From assembly GCA_026421245.1 (NCBI GenBank), contig JAPKDJ010000038.1, positions 1 through 36,563 on the forward strand: 36,563 nucleotides of DNA, in the 5' to 3' direction. The stretch is from Akkermansiaceae bacterium. GTDB taxonomy: Bacteria; Verrucomicrobiota; Verrucomicrobiia; Verrucomicrobiales; Akkermansiaceae. The notes below the pieces were generated by a model. That model did not search any database. It was not told the DNA's origin and saw nothing but the letters and a program-made list of their open reading frames with translations. Shown here in pieces: positions 16,536 through 27,400 of the stretch. Each line of letters opens with the position of its first letter. The first letter of the stretch is position 1. Both the position numbers and the translations under genes were made by a program.

Positions 16536-19500
16536 TCACTGCGTCCTCACCACCAACCGGACGAAGTTGCGGGGCTCCATCGAGATTGAGAAAGTCGCGG
16601 TAAGGCTCAGATGAAGCGGGAGCAACTCCGCACGGGAGGGAGCCCCCTCGGTCCATGTGACGGCGTCCTGTGACATCTCGAAAGCCAAGCTGAGATCGGT
16701 CTTGCGCAGATCGACCAACACCGTCCAATCCATCTCAAGGAAACCGCCGTTGTCTCGCATAGTGAGCGAGGGCAGTGCGTTCGGCACATTCGGATCAGTG
16801 CCGAGGGCGTATTCGACGAGATTGGTGATGTCGTCAAAGTCGGGATCTTCATTCTCGGTAGCGACGCCCTCGCGCGTGGCCCAAGTTGTATAGGTGTCGA
16901 GGACGAGAGAGCCTCCATCAGGTGACCCCAGATAGACGCTATCGATCCAGCCTACCCCATCGCGCCATGCGCTGACTTTCTGAGCAGGCTCGATGAACTG
17001 AAGCGCTGCTCCCTCACCGTCCGCCGCGGCGACCCACGCGTCGTCGTAACTAAGCCTGAGGACCGCGGCTTCGTAGGGTTCAGGGAGTTGGAGGGTCAGC
17101 CCCTCCCCTCCATTACTAAGGTTTCCGGCAAATTGGCCAGCCACGTTCAGCCCGCCACCGTAACGGGCTTCGAAGTGCGTTAGACTGCCGACAACCAGCA
17201 CCTCCTCCCCTGGCGCCAGAGTCATCGCCGGGAACGTGAAGCCGATGCCGTTGATGAAACGCGTGCCGGCAAGATCGATCGGGGAACCGGCGATGTTGCG
17301 CAGCTCAATGTATTCGAAATCCGAGCCGCCGGGAGGATTGAACATGATCTCGGTGATGCGCAACGAATCGAAGATCGATACCGCTGAGTTATAGGCCGCC
17401 TCCTCCGGGCTACCAATCTCAGGGACACCAAGTCCGGGCGTGGGCAGGCGAAATTGTTCGTAGCCGCCGCCACCGGCCCCTATGCCTTGCGAATAGTCCT
17501 CAGTCTGGACCCCATACACCACGGAGTCCTGCAGTCCCCCGGCCGAGTTGAATAACGCGATCTGGTCGAGTTCGGCGGACAGGCGAAAGCCATCCGGGAG
17601 AACGACCCCGTAGCCGGTGCCCGCAATGAAGCTAAGCGGTGGGAAAAGCATCGCGGAAGGCGCACTGTTTGGATTGTCGGTGAAGGTCATCCCGCCCACG
17701 TCGACCGGCAGTGGTCCAGGGTTGTGAAGTTCGACGAACTCGTCCGCGAACGCGACCTCCCCGTTCACCAGCCACTCGGAAATACGCACGCGCGCCGGGT
17801 TGCCCAGCTGCTGCGCGATATTCGGAGCGCCGGGTGTGGGAATATTGAGAAACCACTGAGCGTCGTGACCAGAACGGCCGACCGAAAGGTCGGTGAGTTG
17901 CATGCCGAACGCCACCGAATCGACCAGGGCCGCTCCTTGGTAGAGGGAGATCTCCTCGCCAGAGCGATCGAGGGTGAACCCGAGGCCGCCCGCGTCTGCG
18001 GCGAGCACAAGATAACCGCCTGCAGGGATCATCGTCCCGGGAACGAACGCGAACTTCGCAGGGAACGCAGGATCATCGGAGATCGTATACCCGCCGAGGT
18101 CGAAGTCGGAGGTGCCTGGGTTGTAGAGCTCGAGGTAATCGGGGAACACGCCACCATTGTCGAAGGCTCGATCGTTCACGGCGAGCACCTCGTTGATTCT
18201 TACCGATGCCGGCAAGCCACTCAAAACTTCCCAGCTCTTCGATCCCGTCGGCGACGGCTGCCAATCGCCGGCAAAGGTCTGCCCCTCGACTTCAACAGTA
18301 TACATACCGTCGGACAGCCCGTTCAGCGCGATCTCTGCACTGCGCACCGTCACGGCCGGTGGGTCGAAACCGTTCCCGATATCGAGGTCAGCGCTCCATG
18401 GGCCGCCGTTGATGCGCCAGCGGTAAGCAAAAATGCCCGGCCCGCCCACGGTCAGCGTGGCATCGCTCGACGACGTGACCGCCGGCGGCTCACCAGTGAT
18501 GAAGATCCCCTCGGCCACCAGCGCCCCAAAGTCCTGACCGAAGGTGCCGGCCCCGATGGCGGGCGATCCTGGAAGCAGGGTAAAGTCGCCGGCGTCGGGA
18601 TTCGCATAATCTGGCGCGGCCGAGACGTTGCCGGTCCCGAGGTCGAATACCGTCTGGCCCGGATGGTTCTGGCCGATACTGGCATCGACCAAATCAGGGT
18701 CCACGAGGTTATCGAACATCTCCAGCGGCGTGGTGGGATACGGTGACCGTTTGTCATCGTCGGCACCGCTGAACACGCGCGGCGTGTCGGCGAGGATGTT
18801 TCCCGACAGGTAGGCTCCCACCCCTGCAGTAGCGTTCGGGTCACTGTCGGTGGGAATAAAAAGGTTCACCACCGAGGCAACGCTCGGGTTGTCGAAGCCG
18901 TCGGAGAAGTCGGGGTGGATTTTGTAAATCGTGTTGTTCTCGAAGATGGTCGCAGTATCGACCTTCAAGTTAATGGCGTGATCGACGTCCCAGAAAATGT
19001 TGCGGGCGACCGAAATCGTCGTCCCCCTGCCGCCGTCCCCCGTGGAGATGGCGTTGGCGTAGCCACGATCGGAAGTCTCGTCGTCCTTGAAGACGTTGTA
19101 GAAGACGTTGTCGGCGACGTAGACATCACCGCCGAGATCGAGGAGCTCGTCCCCCGCCCCGGCAAAGCGGTTCCCGATAATCTGGACAATGGGACCCGGG
19201 CGCCGGCCGCTCTCGACATCGATCACATCGTTGTGGCCTTTGTTCGTTCCGAAGAAGTTATTCTGAATGATGTAACGTCCGCCAGCGGGGGGCGAACCGA
19301 CGCCCTTCACCTGCTCGCTGACATTGTCGAGGCCCAAAGCCGCCGCCTGCTGATCCGGTCCGAACACGTCGGGGAAAGTCGAGTTCTTGAGGATGACCGA
19401 TGCATCATCCGTGTAAAACATGCGGATATGGGTGTCGCGGAAGGTGACGTCATCAACGACGCACTGTGAACGAATAATGCCGATCGCGCCGTTGCTGTCC

Positions 19501-22500
19501 TGCGCCGAACCAACATCGACGTGCGCGATCAGGTTATCGGGATCCATGGAATCCACGATCTTGATCCCCTCCCACTTTGGCGGAGCATCGGGCAGCCCCC
19601 CGTTGCCCGCCGGATCAGCCTCGAGCGGGCTCCCCGGGACATGCGAAAATTGGATTCGCCGATCGGGAGTGCCCACAATCTGAACCTTGCCTTCGACGGT
19701 CAACCTTGTCCCGGCATCGAAATACACAGCAGTACCCGGCTCGATGACGAAGGCCAATTCCGCGGGGACCGTCACGTCGCCAGTCACCCGATAGGGGCCA
19801 TTGGCCGCGGCCCAGCGCACCTCAACGCCAAGCGCCCTGTGCGGGTAAAAGCCCATGTCGAGATCGGCGCCACCCGGATCCCCCGACCCGATTGCCGGAG
19901 ATCCTTCAACCAAGTGAAAATCGCCCGCCGCGGAATTCTCAAACAAGGGGTCGCTGCTCAAATTGCCGACACCGGACCAGGTTTCACCGATGTCTGAATA
20001 AGCCACTGTGATGTCGGCGGGATCGTAGTCGGTTCGGATATCGTCGGTGTTTCCCCAGACGATCGCGTTGTCGATCGTGTAGAAACTGGGGGCGTCGTTG
20101 CCGTCTTTGTTCTCGGCCTGAATCCCGATCGCTGCATTGCCCGCTACAGTGACGTGATTCAGAGTCACCCGCGCGGCGTCCTTGGCGGAAATGCCGGTGT
20201 CATTGTTTACAAACAGACCACGCACGATACTGATATCTTCGCTGAAAAGGCTGGCGCCCTTGTCAGCACAATTGCGGCTGATGACGTCCTCCATCACGAC
20301 ATCGGCGTCCAGCGTATCGATCCCGTCGTCGTCCATATAGGCGACTGTGAGCCGCCGCAAAGTAATACTCTGGCCTGCCCCGGCACCATGAAGATAGATC
20401 GCGTCGTTGTCATCAATGACCCCATCCTCCCGATAGATCCCCAACATATCCGTGATGAAGCAATCCTCGACCAAAACCCCGGTGTCAAAGGTCTCGATCC
20501 CCATCACCGAGCGCCCCCAATGGCAGCGCCGGAAAATCATCTCGGAGTCGACCCCGCCCGAGGCCCCAGTCTCCCCGATCTTGCCGCGGTTGTCGGTAAT
20601 ATTACAGTCCTCGAACGAGACGCTCGAACCAAGGATGCGCAATACGCTCCCGTGTCCGGTATTCCCGCCGCGCGGCGAGTGCCCAGCACGGTGGATGTTG
20701 GTGAAGGTGAAGCTCGCACCCTCCGATTCCTCAAACAGAATTTGACCCCAGATCGCCGTCGGATCAGTCGCCGTGAAAGTGACCGGCTGCGTCGCCGTGC
20801 CCAGGCTGTTGATAGTCCCCTGCACGATGATGTCCTTGCCCGCCGTGCTCTGTGGAGTGGCATCACCATCAACGAGGACCAAAGTTCCGGGAGCGACATT
20901 CAAAACATGGCCAGCCGGCACCGTAACATCATCGGTAATGCGCACGACGCCCGACCAGTTACTGATCGCTCCTGCCAAGACGCCCGAGACATTCGCCGGC
21001 GAAGGTGTCAGGGTGAGACTTGTGACAGCTTTGCTCACGCTCTGGCCGCCGGACATCGCGGTGAGGGTAAAATCCCCGGGGTCAAGCCCGGAGCCTGCGA
21101 TCTGGGTAATCAATTCGAGATCAAAACTGATATCGGAACTGGTGCTGTCACCCTGTTTGATCTCCACCGCGACGGTGTTCGTGCCGGTCACGAATAAGGC
21201 GGAAGAGAGCCCGTTGAAGGTTTGGAAATTCTCACTCGGCGTATCGTCTCCGTCCACCGTGTAGTCGTCGAAGGCCATATTCGAAGCCATGTTCGAGGTT
21301 CTGAAAAACTCCGTGCCATTGATATAGATCGTAGCACCGTCGTCGTATTTGAGTCGCATGTCGACGCCCGTCAAGACCGAGGCGTCGTCGACTTGGAAAG
21401 TCCTCCGGAAATAAGTCGTGGCGTGTTTGTTTTGGTTGTTACCACCGAAGCTCACTTCGGTGTCCTCGTCTCCATCCCCGTATCCGAGCTCTGCAGGCCC
21501 CGCCGACCACCCCGAATCGTCGAACCCTACGCCGCGCCACGCCCTCCCTTGGTCGGCGCCGTCATCAAGGTAACTCCAAACGCTCCCGGGCGACAAGACG
21601 GTCACTGGCGTCCCACCCGCCGCCCCCCCTACGGAGACCAATACGGTGCCGAGCCCGTTGCGCACACCAATCGTATTCGGCGTGAGCAATACGCCGGGGA
21701 CGCTAGCACTCAGGGTCGCCGTGGTCTCCCAGACGTCGCGGGCGTATGCCCCATCGGGGTTGCGAAAATCGACGCGCACCAAAAACGGGACCCCCGGTTG
21801 GTAGTTGTCGCGAGTCGTGATGCGCATCGTGCCCTGCGAGGGATTTCCAGTAAGCGTCCCTGATACCTGCGTTGTAAACCCAGTGTCGTTCCAAACATAG
21901 AGAAACTCCTGTCGGAGAAGAACGCCAGTCCCGTCCCGGCCGTCATGGAAGGTGACCGATACGCAGTTCAGACCCGGTTTCAAGACGAGCCCGCCACCTT
22001 CCGGAACCGCCAGTTGCCATGTCCCCGCGCGCGCATCGAGGGTCGCGCGTTGACCATTGACTAGGACCGAGCGGGTAAAGGCGGCGTGAAAGTTGCCGCT
22101 GAAGGTTACGCTACCATCTGTCGTCCGACCATATTCCTCGATCGAATCTGGCAAGTCTGTCCCCGCCGAGTAGCTCACAGGGATCTGCGCGACGACACCC
22201 GCGCGGCGGGCGGTGACGAAATCCTTCATCTCCTCCACCACGTTGGCAGAGGCAAAGCCAGCAACCGCGCGATCGATAATCGGATCAATCCGTTCAGCCT
22301 TGAATCTTGTCTCAAGTAACTCGAGGCACTTCGCGTAGTAGAGCGGCACGATATCCGGGTGGTTAAGAAACTCCTCTAAACCGTCGATCTGATCGTAGGT
22401 GAAAAGCGAAAGGTTTGGGCTGCCGCCTCGCGTCCCCTGGTCGAGCACGGTATCGAGGTCATGAGGCACTAGCTTGAATCGCGGGTCCAAGACGCCCCGG

Positions 22501-24254
22501 TAGAGGGCAAAATCGTCCCCCTTGCCAGTCGTCAGTCCACCCTCGCGGTTACCAACCAGAGAATCGACGGCCAGAAAGTGCAACCACTGGTCGATGTCGA
22601 GCACAGCAGAAACATCCTCAAAATAGGTCTCCACCGGCGAATTGTTCAGCGCGTCGGTCAGAGCAATCAGGTCAGACCAATCGTCCTCGGAACCGTTGGT
22701 CTGCTTAAAATAGGTATTTTGGTAATCGGCTGGGGCAGTCCCCTCATACTTGAGGTCACCCTCGTCGCCGGTCACATCGTCATCGCGCACCTGATAGAGG
22801 TTACCGTTTGGATCGAGCGGCCAATGTTCGGCTGTCAGTTCGGAATCGAGCGACTCGGTACGGGCGTAGGCTCCATACATTCTTGGGCCGCCGGGCTGAG
22901 AGAGATCAATCCCGTTGATTCGGAGTTGTACGGGGATGCTGTCGGCCGTCTCGATGCCTAACCACTGGTAGAGCCAGCTGCCGGCGACCTGTGAATGGAC
23001 AAACTGGCAGTTAAATTTGATCGAGGTCAAACCCTCCCAAGCGTCGTCACTTCGAAATTTCACCAGGTGGTTATTCGGCGGACCTTTTCGGCTGGAGGCG
23101 CCTCGGTTACGAACCGCCGCCAGATACCGCACTCGGGTGCTCGAACTCTCGCTGCTGATGTAGGTGCAATTCATCTCAGCATTGCTGTTCGATTGGTTGT
23201 TGATCGTCCCGATCTCTTCGAGTTCGGCTCGCTCACCCTCAGACATGATCAGGTAATACGTCGGTTGCGCCCCAGGCGCGCAGACGGCGAGCGGATCGTA
23301 GGAATCGTCGACCTGGTAAAGCGCGTTCGCAAAGTGACCACCACCCTGAACCTCTGCCGGCCAGCTCCGGGAGTTCACACCATCATCGGCAAGCACGTAG
23401 AACTCGACGATCGCCCCGTCGGATTGCGCAGGCACCTGCGCCGAGAAGCGGTCGGTTCCGTCAAAGCCCATCGGGACAGGGTTGAACGTCGGCGTCCCAT
23501 CAAGCCGCCAGAACAATGTCACCAAAGCTCCGGCCAGCGGCGCTTCGTCGCGCAACTCGACCTCGACGGTGACAGGATCAGAAGCGCTCGGTATGCCCGG
23601 CGTATGGGCAACATTTGAAATGAGAGGGGCAACGTCCGTTGCCGCAATCGAGTTAGCACTACCAGGTGTGCCTCCCGCCAATGCCGAACTGCTCCAGTTC
23701 TGTCCGTTGTTGCTGGTCAGGGAGGGGTTGATCAACTCCAACGACATACCAGCGCCATCGTGTTGCGCCTCCCAGGTCCAGCCCTCGTGCCCGCGATCGA
23801 GCGGCCCGCGGGCACGCCTTGCCCAATCCCCTTCGTCGGCGTAGTCCACCTGATCGATCTCCAAACCCGCCGCATCGCGCAAGCGGATCGTCTCCCCGGA
23901 ATTCGAAAGCCGCCCCGTCCAGGGCCCAAGCGCCGGCGGGGCACCCGGGTTGTTATCGGCGAAAGTCGCCGGATCAGCGGCCACAATCAGATAACCGCCA
24001 GCAGGGATCGACGTGATAGGAAATAAAAATTCCACCCCTGCGCTAATCTGCCAGCCGGTGAGTAACGCCTCAGCCGCATCCGGGTTGTAGATTTCGATCC
24101 ATTCTGCCGCGATATCCTCTGCTCCAGTCGGGCTGGGTTCATGGTAGTAGATCTCGCTCATCACTGGAGCCGCGCTCGTAAGAACGGGCGCCATCGCAAA
24201 AAATGAGAAGAAGGCAGAGAGAAGCCAACAGGAACGCTTCGTGGGGTTGAGCAT
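16536..24254 (-). CDS. Giant exported lamin-tail/CotH kinase-like/beta-helix surface protein
   Basis: The likely start is ATG 24254 (MLNPTKRSCWLLSAFFSFF, a good signal peptide), giving about 2572 residues. The frame is open 29 codons further to 24341. Residue numbers below count from MLNP and are rough. Domains in order: lamin-tail domain (about 30-200, VMSEIYYHEPSP, AAEWIEIYNP); an Ig-like part; a CotH kinase-like domain (about 330-690) with YYLIMSEGERAEL, RNRGASSRKG, YGAYARTESLD and VPHDLDTVLDQ; beta domains including a jelly-roll-like one (about 890-1060, WSYLDDGADQGRAWRG and YFRRTF); a right-handed beta-helix region (about 1090-1870); then three more lamin-tail domains (about 2030-2430), each with an EL(Y/H/R)NPG-like motif. 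Near the end comes DPDFDDITNLVEYALGTDPN, a segment usual in verrucomicrobial exported proteins. CotH kinases phosphorylate surface proteins in spore formers, but this setting is different. Base composition is more G/C-rich than the gene at 24492. No Shine-Dalgarno is visible. Confidence 0.85.
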   Translation of the reverse strand: MLNPTKRSCWLLSAFFSFFAMAPVLTSAAPVMSEIYYHEPSPTGAEDIAAEWIEIYNPDAAEALLTGWQISAGVEFLFPITSIPAGGYLIVAADPATFADNNPGAPPALGPWTGRLSNSGETIRLRDAAGLEIDQVDYADEGDWARRARGPLDRGHEGWTWEAQHDGAGMSLELINPSLTSNNGQNWSSSALAGGTPGSANSIAATDVAPLISNVAHTPGIPSASDPVTVEVELRDEAPLAGALVTLFWRLDGTPTFNPVPMGFDGTDRFSAQVPAQSDGAIVEFYVLADDGVNSRSWPAEVQGGGHFANALYQVDDSYDPLAVCAPGAQPTYYLIMSEGERAELEEIGTINNQSNSNAEMNCTYISSESSSTRVRYLAAVRNRGASSRKGPPNNHLVKFRSDDAWEGLTSIKFNCQFVHSQVAGSWLYQWLGIETADSIPVQLRINGIDLSQPGGPRMYGAYARTESLDSELTAEHWPLDPNGNLYQVRDDDVTGDEGDLKYEGTAPADYQNTYFKQTNGSEDDWSDLIALTDALNNSPVETYFEDVSAVLDIDQWLHFLAVDSLVGNREGGLTTGKGDDFALYRGVLDPRFKLVPHDLDTVLDQGTRGGSPNLSLFTYDQIDGLEEFLNHPDIVPLYYAKCLELLETRFKAERIDPIIDRAVAGFASANVVEEMKDFVTARRAGVVAQIPVSYSAGTDLPDSIEEYGRTTDGSVTFSGNFHAAFTRSVLVNGQRATLDARAGTWQLAVPEGGGLVLKPGLNCVSVTFHDGRDGTGVLLRQEFLYVWNDTGFTTQVSGTLTGNPSQGTMRITTRDNYQPGVPFLVRVDFRNPDGAYARDVWETTATLSASVPGVLLTPNTIGVRNGLGTVLVSVGGAAGGTPVTVLSPGSVWSYLDDGADQGRAWRGVGFDDSGWSAGPAELGYGDGDEDTEVSFGGNNQNKHATTYFRRTFQVDDASVLTGVDMRLKYDDGATIYINGTEFFRTSNMASNMAFDDYTVDGDDTPSENFQTFNGLSSALFVTGTNTVAVEIKQGDSTSSDISFDLELITQIAGSGLDPGDFTLTAMSGGQSVSKAVTSLTLTPSPANVSGVLAGAISNWSGVVRITDDVTVPAGHVLNVAPGTLVLVDGDATPQSTAGKDIIVQGTINSLGTATQPVTFTATDPTAIWGQILFEESEGASFTFTNIHRAGHSPRGGNTGHGSVLRILGSSVSFEDCNITDNRGKIGETGASGGVDSEMIFRRCHWGRSVMGIETFDTGVLVEDCFITDMLGIYREDGVIDDNDAIYLHGAGAGQSITLRRLTVAYMDDDGIDTLDADVVMEDVISRNCADKGASLFSEDISIVRGLFVNNDTGISAKDAARVTLNHVTVAGNAAIGIQAENKDGNDAPSFYTIDNAIVWGNTDDIRTDYDPADITVAYSDIGETWSGVGNLSSDPLFENSAAGDFHLVEGSPAIGSGDPGGADLDMGFYPHRALGVEVRWAAANGPYRVTGDVTVPAELAFVIEPGTAVYFDAGTRLTVEGKVQIVGTPDRRIQFSHVPGSPLEADPAGNGGLPDAPPKWEGIKIVDSMDPDNLIAHVDVGSAQDSNGAIGIIRSQCVVDDVTFRDTHIRMFYTDDASVILKNSTFPDVFGPDQQAAALGLDNVSEQVKGVGSPPAGGRYIIQNNFFGTNKGHNDVIDVESGRRPGPIVQIIGNRFAGAGDELLDLGGDVYVADNVFYNVFKDDETSDRGYANAISTGDGGRGTTISVARNIFWDVDHAINLKVDTATIFENNTIYKIHPDFSDGFDNPSVASVVNLFIPTDSDPNATAGVGAYLSGNILADTPRVFSGADDDKRSPYPTTPLEMFDNLVDPDLVDASIGQNHPGQTVFDLGTGNVSAAPDYANPDAGDFTLLPGSPAIGAGTFGQDFGALVAEGIFITGEPPAVTSSSDATLTVGGPGIFAYRWRINGGPWSADLDIGNGFDPPAVTVRSAEIALNGLSDGMYTVEVEGQTFAGDWQPSPTGSKSWEVLSGLPASVRINEVLAVNDRAFDNGGVFPDYLELYNPGTSDFDLGGYTISDDPAFPAKFAFVPGTMIPAGGYLVLAADAGGLGFTLDRSGEEISLYQGAALVDSVAFGMQLTDLSVGRSGHDAQWFLNIPTPGAPNIAQQLGNPARVRISEWLVNGEVAFADEFVELHNPGPLPVDVGGMTFTDNPNSAPSAMLFPPLSFIAGTGYGVVLPDGFRLSAELDQIALFNSAGGLQDSVVYGVQTEDYSQGIGAGGGGYEQFRLPTPGLGVPEIGSPEEAAYNSAVSIFDSLRITEIMFNPPGGSDFEYIELRNIAGSPIDLAGTRFINGIGFTFPAMTLAPGEEVLVVGSLTHFEARYGGGLNVAGQFAGNLSNGGEGLTLQLPEPYEAAVLRLSYDDAWVAAADGEGAALQFIEPAQKVSAWRDGVGWIDSVYLGSPDGGSLVLDTYTTWATREGVATENEDPDFDDITNLVEYALGTDPNVPNALPSLTMRDNGGFLEMDWTVLVDLRKTDLSLAFEMSQDAVTWTEGAPSRAELLPLHLSLTATFSISMEPRNFVRLVVRTQ

Positions 24255-24491
24255 AGGGGGAAGAGGAGGAGGCTCTGAACGCGGGAAAAATAGAGCGCTA
24301 CATACTCCAGAATGTTTAGAGCTTTCAAGAACTGGAGGCAACAGAATTCACCCCCGAAAAGCAGGGGCCGCGATCTCTTGAAGACACTTAGATCAAGCTC
24401 TTAAGTTTGACGACAATGGCAGCCTCCCCAATAAGAAAAATCCTAGAAAAAGGCCTAGCAATAGGCGATTAGATATAATTATCTTGTTTGT
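24255..24491. promoter_or_regulatory. Divergent intergenic region with a candidate -10 element
   Basis: This stretch of about 237 bases separates two divergent exported-protein genes. On the plus strand TATAAT at 24474-24479 lies 12 bases before the ATG at 24492, so the transcript would have almost no leader. The -35 region 17 bases upstream (AGGCCT) is poor. A TTGACG at about 24408 is a possible alternative -35. No clear promoter is seen for the minus-strand gene. Confidence 0.35.
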
Positions 24492-27400
24492 ATGAACACG
24501 CAGTTTGCCACTTTTATTTTTCGGTGCTCCATACTGATACCGCTAGCGCTAGGGGGGGGACTTAGCTCTCTCTTAAGCGCTCCAACACGGGTGCAAGTTG
24601 ATGGTTTTCTTGATAATGTGTTTCCGGAAAACACTCCCAATTCGACGAGAGATTGGAGATTGGAACAGGCCTTTCCTTCGGGTGGGGTCGGTGGAATTGT
24701 ATTTGATGAACCAATGGGCTTTGTTGCGGTTCCAGATAATCCGGCCAAGTATGTGTGGGGCAAAAAAGGCCAAATTTGGCTGATGGAAGATGGCTTTAAC
24801 GAAGACCTCAAACAAGTTGCCCTCGATATTCGATCCAAGACTTCGACGACCGGTGAAGCAGGCCTGCAGTCCATCGCGCTTCATCCGGAATTCGGACAGG
24901 TTGGCTCGCCCAATCGCGGCTACATTTACCTTGTCCACAATACGATTCAAGACTGGTCCCCCCCCAAGCCGTCCTATGCTCTACGTTGGCGCCTCGCTCG
25001 CTATAACGTCATCGATCCCGACAACAGTCTTATCATAGATCCAACTTCTGAGTTAATCCTCGTCGACCAATATACCAGACACATTCACCACGGCGGAGCT
25101 CTTTTCTTTGGTCCCTTGGATGGCTTCCTCTATTTCTCAGTGGGTGATGGGGACACCGCGGAAAATTCCCAGCAGATTGACCTGCGCCTTTTCGGTGGAA
25201 TCTTTCGTATCGACGTCGATATGAACCCTGCACTTAGTCACCCCATTCCAAAACAGCCGTTGGATGGTATTACCGCGGAGTATTACATCCCGAACGACAA
25301 TCCCTTTGTGGGAGTCCCCGGGGCTCTTGGCGAGTTTTACGCCTTGGGCCTGCGCAATCCCTATCGCGTGACCGCCGACCGGCAGACTGGTGCCATTTTT
25401 GCCGGTGATGTGGGTGGGAATCGGCTTGAGGAAATCAACCAAATCGTGGCGGGTGGAAACTACCAGTGGAAATATCGCGAGGGTCATCATGTGTTGTCGC
25501 CGCCGCCCAATCCGATGATCGGTATTGATCAAGCTCCCATCCATGTATTTGGGCACGACTTGGCCAACGCCATTATCGGGGGATTTACTTATCGAGGTTC
25601 GGCTTACTCAGGCGAACTCGATGGGCGCTACCTTTTCGCAGTCTTGGGTAGTGGTATCATCTATTCACTCGAAGACCCTCAAAACGGCAGCTATGATCTC
25701 TCCGCGCTTGCGGAAATGCCACAGGCCCCGCCGCCCAATTTCCGCAGAGCTGCCATGGTGGGGTTTTCTGAGGACGAGGAGGGGGAACTCTATGTCGCCC
25801 AACTCGACCCCAACGGCAAGATTTTCAAGTTGGTCAAAAACGACGAAGAAGGTCCGGCATTTCCTCTGCTGCTTTCGGAGACCGGCGCTTTTACTGACAC
25901 GGCCAATATGGTGCCGGCCCCTTTCCTCATACCATATGACGTGAATTCGCCCCTGTGGTCAGACGGCACGCTAAAGAAGCGCTGGGTGGTGATGCCAAAT
26001 GATGGCGCCCCGTATCAGCCCAGCGTAGAGCAAGCTGTTTGGACCGAGAAATATGAGTGGTTCTTTCCACCTGGCACGGTGTTCGTAAAACACTTCGAAC
26101 TGCCTGTCGATGACGGCGATCCTTTTGTCATTCGGCGCTTAGAGACGCGTTTCCTCGTCCTCGATAACCAAGGAAAATCCTATGGACTGACCTACCGCTG
26201 GCGCCCTGACCACAGCGAGGCAGATCTCGTTGACGTAGATGGCTTGGAAGAGGCTATCGAAATCGTTACTGTTAATGACCAAACTCGCACTCAGACTTGG
26301 GCTTACCCTAGTCGTAACCAGTGCATGCAATGTCACACTCCACAGACACACTACGTTCTCGGGGCAAACACCCGCCAGCTCAACCGTACGATTGACTACG
26401 AAGCGATAAACGAGAACCAGCTGCTATCTTGGAGCGAAGCTGGCCTTATTCAGGGACTTACACTCAACGATCTCGAAAAAGCTTCCGCTCTCGTTGAGCT
26501 AGATGATGTAGCACCACTGGAGGACAAGGTGCGGTCGTACTTAGATACCAACTGCGCCCATTGCCACCAGCCAGGTGGCGGACGCGCACTCTTTGACGCC
26601 CGCTGGGATACTCCGGTGGTTGCTCAAGGGTTCATCAACGGACGGACTTTCGAGACTTCCGATAGCATCCTCGTTGTGCCAGGCGATCCGGCAGGCTCCT
26701 ATATTTATCAGCGCCTAAGTACCCTTGGAATCTCACAGATGCCTCCGCTCCCGAAAAACGCCCTCCACGGCGAAGCAATCAGTGCCTTACACGACTATAT
26801 CCTGCAGTGGGATTTAGATGGCTCACTCTCTGAATCATGGGAGCAGACCCACTTAGGCACGACTTACCAGAAAGGATTCGCGCGCCACAAGGACGGTAAG
26901 TTTGAGTTGGGTTCTGCCGGATTCCTCAACAGCTCGCAGGATAATATCCTGTTAGTCCACCAAAGTATAGAGGGCGACTTTGAGTTGATTGCAAAAGTAA
27001 GCGAGCCCCGGCTCAACGGGACCAACAAAATCACCCTCGCCGGATTGATCGCGCGAGAGAACTTAACCCCGGGCTCGCCTATGTTCAGCGTCATCAACAC
27101 TGGCGTGATCCGTCCAAGCTTTCGCATCTGGGGCCGAAAGACACAGAACGTCAATATCGACACTCGCATAACCGCGAGCAACTCGAACTTGCCCTATCTA
27201 CGCTTAACACGCAACGGCGACATCCTTCGTGGATACTACTCGAGAAATAGAACGACTTGGACGCTGGCCCATACTGGAGCAAATTACTTGCAGAGCGGTC
27301 CACTCGAAGTTGGCATGTTCCTTGGTGGCCACACTGATGCCGGCAAGGAGATTAACTCACTTACTTTCGATCAGGTCAGTTTGGATAAGACCACTGTTAG

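Noticed and set aside
17724..21197. Long plus-strand frames (340 and 347 codons) antisense to the CotH giant
   Set aside because: The G/C-rich coding strand leaves the antisense open. The products have no domain or signal peptide, while the minus frame has continuous domains.
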